DNA from: Lysobacter arseniciresistens ZS79
GTDB taxonomy: Bacteria; Pseudomonadota; Gammaproteobacteria; Xanthomonadales; Xanthomonadaceae
Assembly: GCF_000768335.1 (NCBI RefSeq)
Contig: NZ_AVPT01000003.1
Location: forward strand, 62,001 to 126,000
Length of the DNA: 64,000 nucleotides
Direction: 5' to 3'
The position numbers and the translations under genes are program-made. The notes under the pieces are model-generated. The model saw nothing but the letters and a program-made list of their open reading frames with translations. It was not told the origin of the DNA and made no database searches. Below are positions 41,582 through 50,175 of this stretch, one piece after another (the first letter of the stretch is position 1; the number at the start of each line of letters is the position of its first letter).

Positions 41582-42691
41582 ATGTGCATGAACAGCCAGA
41601 CCCGATTCCAGCCCAACTATGCCGTCGCGCCCGGTGCGGTGCTCGACGAGCACCGCGACGCGGCCGGCATGACCCAGGCCGAACTGGCCCAACGCATGGG
41701 GTTTTCCACCAAACACGTGAACCGCCTGCTGGGCGGACAGGAGCCGGTCACCCCGGAAACCGCGCTGAAGCTGGAAACCGTGTTCGGCCTGCCGGCACAC
41801 GTCTGGCTCGGCATGGAAGCACGCTACCGCGAGCATCTGGCACGCGCGATGGAGGAGCAGAGCCTGGCCGCCGAGTTGCCCTGGCTGGAGCAGCTGCCGC
41901 ATCGTTCGCTGGCAAAGCTCGGCTGGCTGCCGAAGGGCTTGCGGGGGACCGAACTGGTACGCGCCCTGCGAACCTTCTTCGGTGTCGGCTCGCTGGCCTT
42001 CCTGCCCGGGGTCTGGGGTGATGTGCAGGCTGCGTACCGCAAGACCGATGCGTTCGCCTCCCACGAGTGGGCGATGCTGGCTTGGCTGGCACAGGGCGAA
42101 CGCGAAGCCGAAGCCATCGCCTGTCGACCCTTCGACGGCGCGGCCCTGCGCGCGGCGCTGCCGGAGATCCGGGCGATGTCGCGCCTGCCCGGCATCGAAT
42201 TCGTCGCGCCGCTGGTCGACCGTTGCGCCACCCTTGGCGTCGTCCTCGTGTTGCTGCCGGCACCGGATGGCGCCCGCGTCTGCGGGGCTACCCGCTGGCT
42301 GACCAAGGACAAGGTGCTGGTGCAGCTGAGCCTGCGCTACAAGACCGACGACCAGCTGTGGTTCACCCTGTTCCACGAGTTCGGGCACGTGCTTCTGCAT
42401 GGCAAGCGCGAGCAGTTCATCGACTTCGAGCGCACGCGCGACCCCAGCGAACAGGAGCGCGAAGCCAACGACTTCGCCGCGCGCCAGCTGATCGCTCCAG
42501 CGGAAATGACCCGCTTCGTCGCCTCCGGCGACTTCTCGCGTGCGGCAGTGCAGGCGTTCGCGGCGGCGCAGGGTGTGGCCGATGGCATCGTCGTCGGCCA
42601 GCTGCAACACCGGCGCTTGGTGCCGTTTGCCAGCCCGTTGAGCAAGCTCAAAACCAGCTTCCGCTGGCAGCATGAAACCCGCGCCGCTTGA
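41582..42691 (+). CDS. HigA-type antitoxin fused to an ImmA/IrrE metallopeptidase
   Basis: A 369-residue two-domain protein. The N-terminal HTH (about 15-75, GAVLDEHRDAAGMTQAELAQ, STKHVNRLLGGQEPVTPETA) is of the HigA/XRE type. The C-terminal ImmA/IrrE zinc-peptidase domain (about 205-330) has HEFGHVLLHG with H265, E266 and H269, and a third ligand candidate E294 in REANDFAA. ImmA/IrrE enzymes cleave HTH repressors, so the fusion could control its own repressor half or another regulator. It sits between the toxin (6-base gap) and the type III methylase (27-base gap), all co-directional. Confidence 0.85.
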   Translation: MCMNSQTRFQPNYAVAPGAVLDEHRDAAGMTQAELAQRMGFSTKHVNRLLGGQEPVTPETALKLETVFGLPAHVWLGMEARYREHLARAMEEQSLAAELPWLEQLPHRSLAKLGWLPKGLRGTELVRALRTFFGVGSLAFLPGVWGDVQAAYRKTDAFASHEWAMLAWLAQGEREAEAIACRPFDGAALRAALPEIRAMSRLPGIEFVAPLVDRCATLGVVLVLLPAPDGARVCGATRWLTKDKVLVQLSLRYKTDDQLWFTLFHEFGHVLLHGKREQFIDFERTRDPSEQEREANDFAARQLIAPAEMTRFVASGDFSRAAVQAFAAAQGVADGIVVGQLQHRRLVPFASPLSKLKTSFRWQHETRAA

Positions 42692-42718
42692 ACGCCCTCC
42701 GATCATTGGATAACCGCG

Positions 42719-44251
42719 ATGCCTGAACTGAACTGGCTGGGCGACCGCAAGGCCCGCCGTGCCGCCCGCCACGTCGCCCACCGCCTGCTGCAGCCGGTCG
42801 AGCAGGTCGGCGACGACGCCAACGGCAATCTCCTGATCCAGGGCGACAACCTCGAAGCGCTGAAGGCGCTGCTGCCGCTGTACGCCGGCCGGGTCAAGTG
42901 CATCTTCATCGACCCGCCATACAACACCCGCAGCGCGTTCGAGCACTACGACGACAACCTCGAACACAGCCAGTGGCTGTCGATGATGGTTCCGCGACTG
43001 GCGCTGCTGCGCGATTTGCTGAGCGAGGACGGCAGCATCTGGGTGACGATCGACGACAACGAGGCGCACTACCTCAAGGTGTTGATGGATGAGGTGTTTG
43101 GGCGGCGGAATTTTGTCGCGAACGTTGTCTGGCAGAAGACGCTTACTCGCCGGAACGACGCTCGCGCCTTATCGAATGCACACGATCATGTGCTGGCATA
43201 CGCCAAGTCGTTCGATCAATTTGCGGTCAATAAGCTGGAAGCGGGCGAAAAGCAAAGGGCCACTTATACAAATCGGGACAACGACCCGAGAGGGGATTGG
43301 TTGGCAGTGCCATTCCACGCGCCCAACATTCGACCGAACCTGACGTACGAGATCCTTACGCCAGGTGGCAGGTCGCTATGGCCGCCTAAGGGACGGTGTT
43401 GGAGTACGACAAAGGAGAAGTTCGACGAACTAGTTGCAGACAATAGGGTCTATTTCGGGCTGGATGGCAACGGCATGGCTCAAAGGAAGAAGTTCTGGAA
43501 CGAGTCGGAGAACAAGATGGTCCCTTGGACTTGGTGGGGCTACCAAGAGGCCGGAGATAATCGTGAGGCGAATCGGGAAGCCAAGGAAATTGCCGAGGCG
43601 GCGGGCATCGACCTGAAGTTTGATACGCCAAAGCCAGAAAAATTGTTGAAGATGGTTCTTGAGATCGCGACGACGCCCAACGACATCGTCCTCGACTCCT
43701 TCCTCGGCTCCGGCACCACCGCCGCGGTCGCGCACAAGATGGGCCGGCGCTGGATCGGCATCGAGATGGGCGAGCACGCCCGCACCCACTGCCTGCCGCG
43801 CCTGAAGAAGGTAGTCACCGGCGAGCAGGGCGGCATTTCACAGGCGGTCGGCTGGCAGGGCGGCGGCGGCTTCTCGTTCGTGCAGCTCGGCGAGGAGGTG
43901 TTCGACGAGTACGGCCGCATCGCCGAAACCGTGCGGTTCGCGCCGCTGGCATCGTGGCTGTGGTTCGCTCACACCCGCGCGCCGCACCCGGACGGCCGGT
44001 TCGACTCGCCGCTGCTCGGCGTGCACGACGGCACCGCGTTCGTGCTGCTCTACAACGGCATCCTAGGCGACAAGCGCCCGCAAGGTGGCAACGTGCTGAC
44101 CCGCGCCGTCTGGCAGGACGTGGCGCAACTGCTGCCGGGGCATGATGGCCCCTGGGTCATCTTCGGCGAGGCCTGCCGGCTGGCGGCCGACACCTGCAAA
44201 CGCGCCGGCATCGACTTCCGCTATATCCCGCACGAGCTGGGCATCCGCTGA
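42719..44251 (+). CDS. mod: Type III restriction-modification system DNA-adenine methyltransferase (Mod)
   Basis: A 510-residue beta-class SAM-dependent methyltransferase, which both modifies DNA and supplies target recognition to the restriction complex. Motif IV is DPPYN (residues 65-69, CIFIDPPYNT). The SAM-binding FxGxG motif is SFLGSGTTAAVA at about 328-339. Between them, about residues 122-319 (nt 43085-43675), lies the target-recognition region. Counted 60-base rows there have 47-55 percent G+C against 68 and 77 percent in rows on either side, showing a mosaic gene. Its stop shares one base with the res ATG. The target sequence cannot be predicted. Confidence 0.92.
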   Translation: MPELNWLGDRKARRAARHVAHRLLQPVEQVGDDANGNLLIQGDNLEALKALLPLYAGRVKCIFIDPPYNTRSAFEHYDDNLEHSQWLSMMVPRLALLRDLLSEDGSIWVTIDDNEAHYLKVLMDEVFGRRNFVANVVWQKTLTRRNDARALSNAHDHVLAYAKSFDQFAVNKLEAGEKQRATYTNRDNDPRGDWLAVPFHAPNIRPNLTYEILTPGGRSLWPPKGRCWSTTKEKFDELVADNRVYFGLDGNGMAQRKKFWNESENKMVPWTWWGYQEAGDNREANREAKEIAEAAGIDLKFDTPKPEKLLKMVLEIATTPNDIVLDSFLGSGTTAAVAHKMGRRWIGIEMGEHARTHCLPRLKKVVTGEQGGISQAVGWQGGGGFSFVQLGEEVFDEYGRIAETVRFAPLASWLWFAHTRAPHPDGRFDSPLLGVHDGTAFVLLYNGILGDKRPQGGNVLTRAVWQDVAQLLPGHDGPWVIFGEACRLAADTCKRAGIDFRYIPHELGIR

Positions 44252-46920
44252 TGGCGCTGACCCTCAAGACCTATCAGAACAACGCGCTGGCAGCGCTGGA
44301 GTCGTTCCTGACTGGTGCCCGCGGCGCGCAGGACGAAGCCGCGCTGGCTGCCGCCTTCCACGCCGCCCGCACCGAGGTACTGGGCGAGAGCGCGCCGCGG
44401 GTGTCGTACCACTCGCCGGCCGACCTGCCGTCGGTGCCGCAATGTTGCATCCGCATCCCCACTGGTGGCGGCAAGACCCTGCTGGCCGCGCATGCGGTGG
44501 AGCGCGCCGCGCGGCTGTACGTTGGCCGCCCGCACGCCCCGCTGGCGCTGTGGCTGGTGCCCAGCAACGCGATCCGAACGCAGACGCTGGATGCGCTGAA
44601 GACCCCCGGCCACCCCTACCGCGAGGCGCTGTTGCGCTATTACCCGGCCGACCGATTGCGCGTGCTCGACATCGCCGATTGCGCGCAATTGCGCCCGCAG
44701 GACCTGGAGGGCGCGGCGGTGGTGGTGGTCGGCACCTTGCAGACGCTGCGGGTGGAGAACACCGTGGGCCGCGAGGTCTACGCCTACAAGGAGGCATTCG
44801 AGCCGCACTTCGCCGCTCTGCCGGAGGCCGACTTCTTCGAGCGCGTGAGCGAGCGCGACCTGGCCGCGCAGCCGTACCTGACCCGCGCCGACCTGGGCAA
44901 GGTCAAGCGCAGCTTCGCCAACCTGTTGTCATGGCATCGGCCGATCGTGATCGTCGACGAGGCCCATAACGCACGTTCGGATCTGTCGTTCGAGGTGCTG
45001 CGCCGTATCCGCCCGGCCTGCGTGATCGAGTGGACCGCGACTCCGGCGCGCGAGCAGAACGTGCTGTACCACGTCTCGGCGCAGGAGTTGAAGGCCGAGC
45101 ACATGATCAAGCTGCCGATCGTGCTGGCCTCGCACCCCAACTGGCACGAGGCAGTGCGCGACGCGGTGCTGACCCGCGAGACGCTGGCGACCGAGGCGCA
45201 GGGCGAGACCGATTACGTGCGGCCGATCGTGCTGTTCCAGGCCGACGCGAAGGACGGAGAGGCGCCGGTGGAGGTGTTGCTGGCACACCTGACCGACACC
45301 CTGCAGATTGCGCGCACGCGCATCGCGGTGGCGACCGGCAAGCAGCGCGAGCTGGAAGACATCAATCTGTTCGAGCGCGGTTGCCCGATCGACTTCGTGA
45401 TCACGGTCGAGGCCTTGAAGGAAGGCTGGGACTGCTCGTTCGCCTACGTGTTCTGCACGGTGCAGAACGTGCGCTCGGCCAAGGACATGGAGCAGCTGCT
45501 CGGGCGGGTGCTGCGGCTGCCGTATGCGCGACCGCGGCACTCGGAACACCTCAGCCGCGCCTACGCCCACGTCTGCGCGCCGAGCACTGCGCGGGTCGCC
45601 AATCAGCTTGGCGACCGACTGGTGCAGATGGGTTTCGAGCAGATGGAGGTCGCACAGTTCCTGCAGCCGGATCTGGACCGTGATCTGTTCGCCGAACCCA
45701 CGCCACGGCCGGAGGCGGTGGAGTCGGTGGCCGATGTGCCCGCCGCAGTCGCGAGCGCCGTGGCAGCGGCATTGCCCGGGGCGGCGCAGGCGTTGCCCGA
45801 CCCCGCGGATGCCGGCGCGACCCTCCTGACCTTGCGTGGCGTGCTGCCGGCGGAGGCAATCGAGCGGGCGATCGATGCCGTGCCGAAGCGGGAACGTGCC
45901 GCCCTTGGCGCCGTGCTGGAGCGCCACCAGGCCCGCGCGCTGACCGCGGCCGCGCCCAGCGAGCGCGGGGAATCCTTCGCCGAGGTGCCGCAACTGGTGC
46001 TGCCGGTACAGGACGAGTTGCTGTTGTTCGAATCGGGGTTGCTGGCGGAACTGATGGATTATTCGCTGGCCGGACTCGCCACCGACCTGTCGGGTTTCCA
46101 GCGCGAGGACACGGCCACCTCGTACCTGATCGATGTCGAGCGCGGACGCCTGCGCGTGCGCGAGGACGAGCCGCAGTACGAGTTGAACATCGACGCGGCC
46201 AGCGAGGGCATCCGTCGCGAGGACGTGATCCGCGAGCTGGAGCGGCGCCTGCGCCGCAACCCGATCCTGCAACCGGACATGATCAATTGGCTGGGCCGGG
46301 TGCTGGACGGGCTGCTGGCGCGTGGCTTCGAGTTGACCTACCTGGCGCGCCATATCAACCGGCTGGCCGATGCCTGCGCGCAGCGACTGACCCAGCTGTT
46401 GCAGGGCGCGCAGAAGCAGGTATTCCAGCAGGCCTTGCTGGGCGACCAGCCGCCGACGCTGGCCGATGCCTTTCGCTTCCGCTATGACCCGCGCAGCTAT
46501 CCGGCACGCTGGTTGTACGCCGGCCGGCACCGTTTCAGTCGCCACTACTATCCGCTGCCCGGCGAGCTGAAACCCGAACACGATGCCGAGGAAACCGCCT
46601 GTGCGATCGAGTTTGACGCCATGGCAGAGGTGAAGTGGTGGGTGCGTAATCTGGAGCGACAGCCGACAGCGGCGTTCTGGCTGCCGACCTCGACCGACCG
46701 TTTCTATCCGGATTTCGTGGCTCAACTACGCGACGGTCGCCTTTTCGTTGTCGAGTACAAGGGTGGCGACCGCTACAGCAACGACGATTCGCGCGAGAAG
46801 CGCGACATAGGTCAGGTGTGGGCTTCGGCGAGCGGCGGGCGCTGCGTGTTCGCGATGGTTACGGATGTGGCGACGGCCGGCCGGTCAGTGAAGGCGCAGA
46901 TGCAGGCGGCTATCGGGTAG
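44251..46920 (+). CDS. res: Type III restriction endonuclease/helicase subunit (Res)
   Basis: An 889-residue ATP-dependent DNA-cleaving subunit. The SF2 helicase core has Walker A RIPTGGGKT (about 68-76), motif II IVDEAHNARS (DEAH at 236-239), motif III EWTATPAR and motif VI LLGRVLRLPYARP. The C-terminal endonuclease domain has the PD-(D/E)xK pattern YPDFVAQLRDGRLFVVEYKG at about 827-847. It is somewhat shorter than EcoP1I/EcoP15I Res. Base composition is like the host genome, unlike the centre of mod. It is followed directly by the metK terminator hairpin. Confidence 0.92.
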   Translation: MALTLKTYQNNALAALESFLTGARGAQDEAALAAAFHAARTEVLGESAPRVSYHSPADLPSVPQCCIRIPTGGGKTLLAAHAVERAARLYVGRPHAPLALWLVPSNAIRTQTLDALKTPGHPYREALLRYYPADRLRVLDIADCAQLRPQDLEGAAVVVVGTLQTLRVENTVGREVYAYKEAFEPHFAALPEADFFERVSERDLAAQPYLTRADLGKVKRSFANLLSWHRPIVIVDEAHNARSDLSFEVLRRIRPACVIEWTATPAREQNVLYHVSAQELKAEHMIKLPIVLASHPNWHEAVRDAVLTRETLATEAQGETDYVRPIVLFQADAKDGEAPVEVLLAHLTDTLQIARTRIAVATGKQRELEDINLFERGCPIDFVITVEALKEGWDCSFAYVFCTVQNVRSAKDMEQLLGRVLRLPYARPRHSEHLSRAYAHVCAPSTARVANQLGDRLVQMGFEQMEVAQFLQPDLDRDLFAEPTPRPEAVESVADVPAAVASAVAAALPGAAQALPDPADAGATLLTLRGVLPAEAIERAIDAVPKRERAALGAVLERHQARALTAAAPSERGESFAEVPQLVLPVQDELLLFESGLLAELMDYSLAGLATDLSGFQREDTATSYLIDVERGRLRVREDEPQYELNIDAASEGIRREDVIRELERRLRRNPILQPDMINWLGRVLDGLLARGFELTYLARHINRLADACAQRLTQLLQGAQKQVFQQALLGDQPPTLADAFRFRYDPRSYPARWLYAGRHRFSRHYYPLPGELKPEHDAEETACAIEFDAMAEVKWWVRNLERQPTAAFWLPTSTDRFYPDFVAQLRDGRLFVVEYKGGDRYSNDDSREKRDIGQVWASASGGRCVFAMVTDVATAGRSVKAQMQAAIG

Positions 46921-46924
46921 GCCT

Positions 46925-46962
46925 CCGCCAAAAGGAAACGGACCGCGATGCGGTCCGTTTCC
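46925..46962 (-). terminator. Terminator between res and metK (metK side)
   Basis: Perfect 13-pair stem GGAAACGGACCGC/GCGGTCCGTTTCC around GAT. On the minus strand it is followed by TTTTGGCGG, suiting metK. On the plus strand there is no U-run, but the hairpin lies 13 bases after the res stop and may also stop res transcription. Confidence 0.8.
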
Positions 46963-46988
46963 GATGAGTCAAAAGCGCCCTCACCCCG

Positions 46989-47014
46989 GCCCTCTCCCGC
47001 AGGCGGGAGAGGGC
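46989..47014. repeat. GGGAGAGGGC-type palindromic intergenic repeat
   Basis: GCCCTCTCCCGC and GCGGGAGAGGGC flank AG, preceded by CTCACCCCG. This CCCTCTCCC/GGGAGAGGG unit is a widespread intergenic repeat of high-GC gammaproteobacteria. Here it lies 12 bases after the metK stop and would add a second hairpin to the 3' end. Confidence 0.7.
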
Positions 47015-47026
47015 ACAAAGTGCGGC

Positions 47027-48238
47027 TTACTTCAGCTTCGCGGCCTTGCGCAGCTCGTCGGCGCGGTCGGTCTTCTCCCACGAGAACGCGGTCGCGGTGT
47101 GGGTGACGCCGGCCGAGTCGGTGTAGCCCAGCTCCTTCGGCTTGCGGCCGAAGTGGCCGTAGGCGGCGGTCGACTGGTAGATCGGGTGCACCAGGTCGAG
47201 CATCTTGATGATGCCGTACGGGCGCAGGTCGAAGTGGCGGCGAATCAGCTTCTCGATCTGCTCGTCGGGGATCCGGCCGGTGCCGAAGGTGGTGACCGAG
47301 ATCGAGGTCGGCTCGGCCACGCCGATCGCGTAGCTGACCTGCACCTCGCAGCGGTCGGCCAGGCCGGCGGCGACGACGTTCTTGGCGACGTAGCGCGCGG
47401 CGTAGGCGGCCGAGCGGTCGACCTTGGACGGGTCCTTGCCGGAGAAGGCGCCGCCACCGTGGCGCGCCCAGCCGCCGTAGGTGTCGACGATGATCTTGCG
47501 GCCGGTCAGGCCGCAGTCGCCGACCGGGCCGCCGATCTCGAACTTGCCGGTTGGGTTGATGTGGAACTTGGTGCCCTTGTGCAGCCACTTGGCCGGCAGC
47601 ACCGGCTTGAGGATCTCCTCGCGCACGGCTTCGATCAGGTCCTTGTGCTTGACGCCCGGCGCGTGCTGGGTCGACAGCACCACCGCGTCGATCGCGGTCG
47701 CCTTGCCGTCCTCGTAGCGGAGGGTGACCTGGCTCTTGGCGTCCGGGCGCAGCCACGGCAGCGGCGAGTTGCGCTTCTTGCGGACCTTTGCCTGCTGCTC
47801 GACCAGGCGGTGCGACAGGTGGATCGCCGCCGGCATGTAGCTGTCGGTCTCGTTGGTGGCGTAGCCGAACATCAGGCCCTGGTCGCCGGCACCCATCTCC
47901 TCGGGCTTCTTGCGGTCCACGCCCTGGGCGATGTGCGGGCTCTGCTTGCCGATCAGGTTCAGCACGCCGCAGGTGGCGCCGTCGAAGCCGACGTCGGAGG
48001 AGTCATACCCGATGTCGAGGATCACCTTGCGGGTCAGCGCTTCCAGGTCGATCCACGCGGAGGTGGTGATCTCGCCGGCGACGATCGCCACGCCGGTCTT
48101 GACCATCGTCTCGCACGCCACGCGGGCGCGCTTGTCCTGGGCCAGGATGGCGTCGAGGACGGCGTCGGAGATCTGGTCGGCGATCTTGTCCGGGTGGCCT
48201 TCGGACACCGATTCGGAGGTGAACAGGGTGCTGGACAT
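47027..48238 (-). CDS. metK: S-adenosylmethionine synthetase MetK
   Basis: MetK makes SAM from methionine and ATP. The 403-residue protein has the N-terminal [20 protein letters not shown] and the signature [16 protein letters not shown]. The phosphate-binding loop region is [20 protein letters not shown] (with lysine and magnesium ligands), then [20 protein letters not shown] and [12 protein letters not shown]. The length is slightly above the E. coli enzyme. The AAGGA Shine-Dalgarno sequence is part of a small palindrome in the leader. With ahcY and metF it belongs to the SAM cycle, from which it is separated here by the restriction cassette. Confidence 0.97.
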   Translation of the reverse strand: MSSTLFTSESVSEGHPDKIADQISDAVLDAILAQDKRARVACETMVKTGVAIVAGEITTSAWIDLEALTRKVILDIGYDSSDVGFDGATCGVLNLIGKQSPHIAQGVDRKKPEEMGAGDQGLMFGYATNETDSYMPAAIHLSHRLVEQQAKVRKKRNSPLPWLRPDAKSQVTLRYEDGKATAIDAVVLSTQHAPGVKHKDLIEAVREEILKPVLPAKWLHKGTKFHINPTGKFEIGGPVGDCGLTGRKIIVDTYGGWARHGGGAFSGKDPSKVDRSAAYAARYVAKNVVAAGLADRCEVQVSYAIGVAEPTSISVTTFGTGRIPDEQIEKLIRRHFDLRPYGIIKMLDLVHPIYQSTAAYGHFGRKPKELGYTDSAGVTHTATAFSWEKTDRADELRKAAKLK

Positions 48239-48245
48239 CGGGTCT

Positions 48246-48301
48246 ATATCCTTGCATTCGGATAAAAGGATGGGCGCGAATCATACAGAGTCGGCGCGCC
48301 C
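48246..48301 (-). promoter_or_regulatory. Structured leader / operator candidate of metK
   Basis: Two inverted repeats in the metK leader. GGGCGCG/CGCGCCC (48272-48278 and 48295-48301) has a 16-base loop. ATATCC-N8-GGATAA (48246-48265) includes the SD AAGGA on the transcript. The second resembles the element upstream of metF. It does not match the SAM-I, SAM-II or SAM/SAH cores known to me. The metK promoter is probably just upstream (CACAAT on the minus strand near 48305-48310). Confidence 0.45.
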
Positions 48302-48435
48302 GTCGCATTGTGCCCGCATCGGGGTATGCCTGCGGTTAAGGCGGCGGGCGCTGTCACCTGACGGTCGTGGTGGCGCCATCGGACTGTCGCATCCGCGGCG
48401 CACCCTGCGCCCGACGCCGCCAGCCCCATACGCGC

Positions 48436-50175
48436 ATGCTGCAACTGCAGGCTAGGGTCCAAGCCCGTTTCCCACGCTGGTTCGAAGGTCGCCGTGCGCA
48501 TCTGGCGCGGCCATTGCTGCGGACCCTGGGGCGGTGGTCCCGGTTCGACGCGCTGGAGCGTTTCATCGCCGGCAACGCCCACCTGCAAGGGCAGGACTTC
48601 GTCCGCGCCGCGCTGGAGTACCTGCAGGTCCACTACCGGCTGGACGACAGCGAACTGGGGCGGATTCCGGCCCACGGTCCGCTGGTGGTCGTCGCCAACC
48701 ACCCCTCCGGGGCGCTGGACGCGTTGGCGCTGCTGGACGCGCTGGGGCGGGTGCGCAGCGACGTACGGGTGGTCGCCAACGATCTGCTGTGGTGCCTGGA
48801 AGGCTTGCGGCCGCTGCTGCTGCCGGTGCGGATACTCGGTGGCCGGCCCGGCGTGGAGAGCCTGCGTGCGATCGACGCGGCGCTGGGGGCGGGGCAGTGC
48901 GTGGTGGTATTCCCGGCCGGCGAGGTGGCGCGGATGGGCTGGCGCGGGGTCACCGATGGACGCTGGCAGCGCGGGTTCCTGCGGTTCGCGTGCGGCTGCG
49001 GTGCGCCGGTGGTGCCGGTGCACATCCGCGCGCGCAACTCGGCCCTGTTCTATGGCGCGTCGGCGGTGTTCCGGCCGGCCGGGACCGCGTTGCTGGCGCG
49101 CGAGATGTTCGAACGCCGCTCGCGGCCGCTGGCGCTGCGGATCGGATGGCCGATGCAACTGCCGCCCACCGGCGACCCGCGACGGCAGTTGCGCGAGGTC
49201 CGTGCCGCGCTGCAGGCGCTCGGGCGTGGCCCGCAGGCGCGGACGCCGGCCGTGGCAACCCGTCCCCGGCCGGTGGCGGCGGCGGAGGATCCCGCGGCCC
49301 TCGGCATCGCGATCCTCGGGCTGGAGCTGCTCGGGCGCACCGCCGACGGCATGCAGATCCGCGCCGGCCGGCTCGATGCCGGCAACCCGCTGATGCGCGA
49401 GATCGGCCGCCTGCGCGAGTCCACCTTCCGCGCGGTGGGCGAGGGCACCGGCCGCGCGCGTGACGTGGACGCCTTCGACGGCTGGTACGAGCACATCGTG
49501 CTGTGGGACGAGCAGGCCGCGCGCGTCGCCGGCGCCTACCGGGTTGCCCGGGGCGCACCGGTGCTGGCCAGCCGCGGCCTGGACGGCCTGTACACCGCCT
49601 CGCTGTTCCGTTACGCCGACGATGCCATCCCGCGCCTTGCCGCCGGCATGGAGCTGGGCCGCAGCTTCGTCGCGCCCGAATACTGGGGCGGGCGCAGCAT
49701 CGACTACCTGTGGCAGGGCATCGGTGCCTACCTCGCGCGCCATCGCAACGTCCGCTACCTGTTCGGCGCGGTGTCGATCAGCAACGCGCTGCCGGTCGCC
49801 GCGCGCGAGCAGATCGTCGCCTACTACGCCCAGCACCACGGCAGCGAGCGGCGTGACGTCGAATCGATGCGGCCCTTCCGGTACCGCGCGGCACCGCCGC
49901 GATTCGACCACCTCGACGTGGCGACCGGCTTCCAGGTGCTGCGGGCCAACCTCGATGCACTCGGCGCGACCCTGCCGATGCTCTACAAGCAGTACACCGA
50001 GCTGTGCGAACCCGGTGGCGCCCGGTTCCTCGCGTTCGGCGTCGACCCCGGCTTCGGCGATGCCGTCGACGGCCTGATCGAGGTGGATATCGAACGCATG
50101 CGGCCGCGCAAGCGTGCCCGCTACCTGGGCCGGGCCGCGGAGTCCGTCGCGGCCGCCGGCGGGGACGCGCGATGA
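48436..50175 (+). CDS. Bifunctional acyltransferase, ornithine-lipid type (PlsC-like plus GNAT-like; OlsF-like)
   Basis: A 579-residue protein with two acyltransferase halves. The N-terminal half (about 60-260) is a PlsC/OlsA-like O-acyltransferase with NHPSGALDALALLD (the HxxxxD motif is HPSGALD-like), FPAGEVARMGW and PVVPVHIRAR. The C-terminal half (about 300-560) is OlsB-like, of the hemolysin/GNAT group, with LRESTFRAVGEG, DAFDGWYEHIVLWD, GLYTASLFRYA, ELGRSFVAPEYWGGRSIDYL and KQYTELCEPGGARFLAFGVD. OlsF-type enzymes make ornithine lipids alone, a phosphorus-free membrane lipid. Start is ATG at 48436 (MLQLQARVQ); more upstream codons lie in the metK promoter region. It overlaps the next gene (ATGA). 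Confidence 0.8.
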   Translation: MLQLQARVQARFPRWFEGRRAHLARPLLRTLGRWSRFDALERFIAGNAHLQGQDFVRAALEYLQVHYRLDDSELGRIPAHGPLVVVANHPSGALDALALLDALGRVRSDVRVVANDLLWCLEGLRPLLLPVRILGGRPGVESLRAIDAALGAGQCVVVFPAGEVARMGWRGVTDGRWQRGFLRFACGCGAPVVPVHIRARNSALFYGASAVFRPAGTALLAREMFERRSRPLALRIGWPMQLPPTGDPRRQLREVRAALQALGRGPQARTPAVATRPRPVAAAEDPAALGIAILGLELLGRTADGMQIRAGRLDAGNPLMREIGRLRESTFRAVGEGTGRARDVDAFDGWYEHIVLWDEQAARVAGAYRVARGAPVLASRGLDGLYTASLFRYADDAIPRLAAGMELGRSFVAPEYWGGRSIDYLWQGIGAYLARHRNVRYLFGAVSISNALPVAAREQIVAYYAQHHGSERRDVESMRPFRYRAAPPRFDHLDVATGFQVLRANLDALGATLPMLYKQYTELCEPGGARFLAFGVDPGFGDAVDGLIEVDIERMRPRKRARYLGRAAESVAAAGGDAR

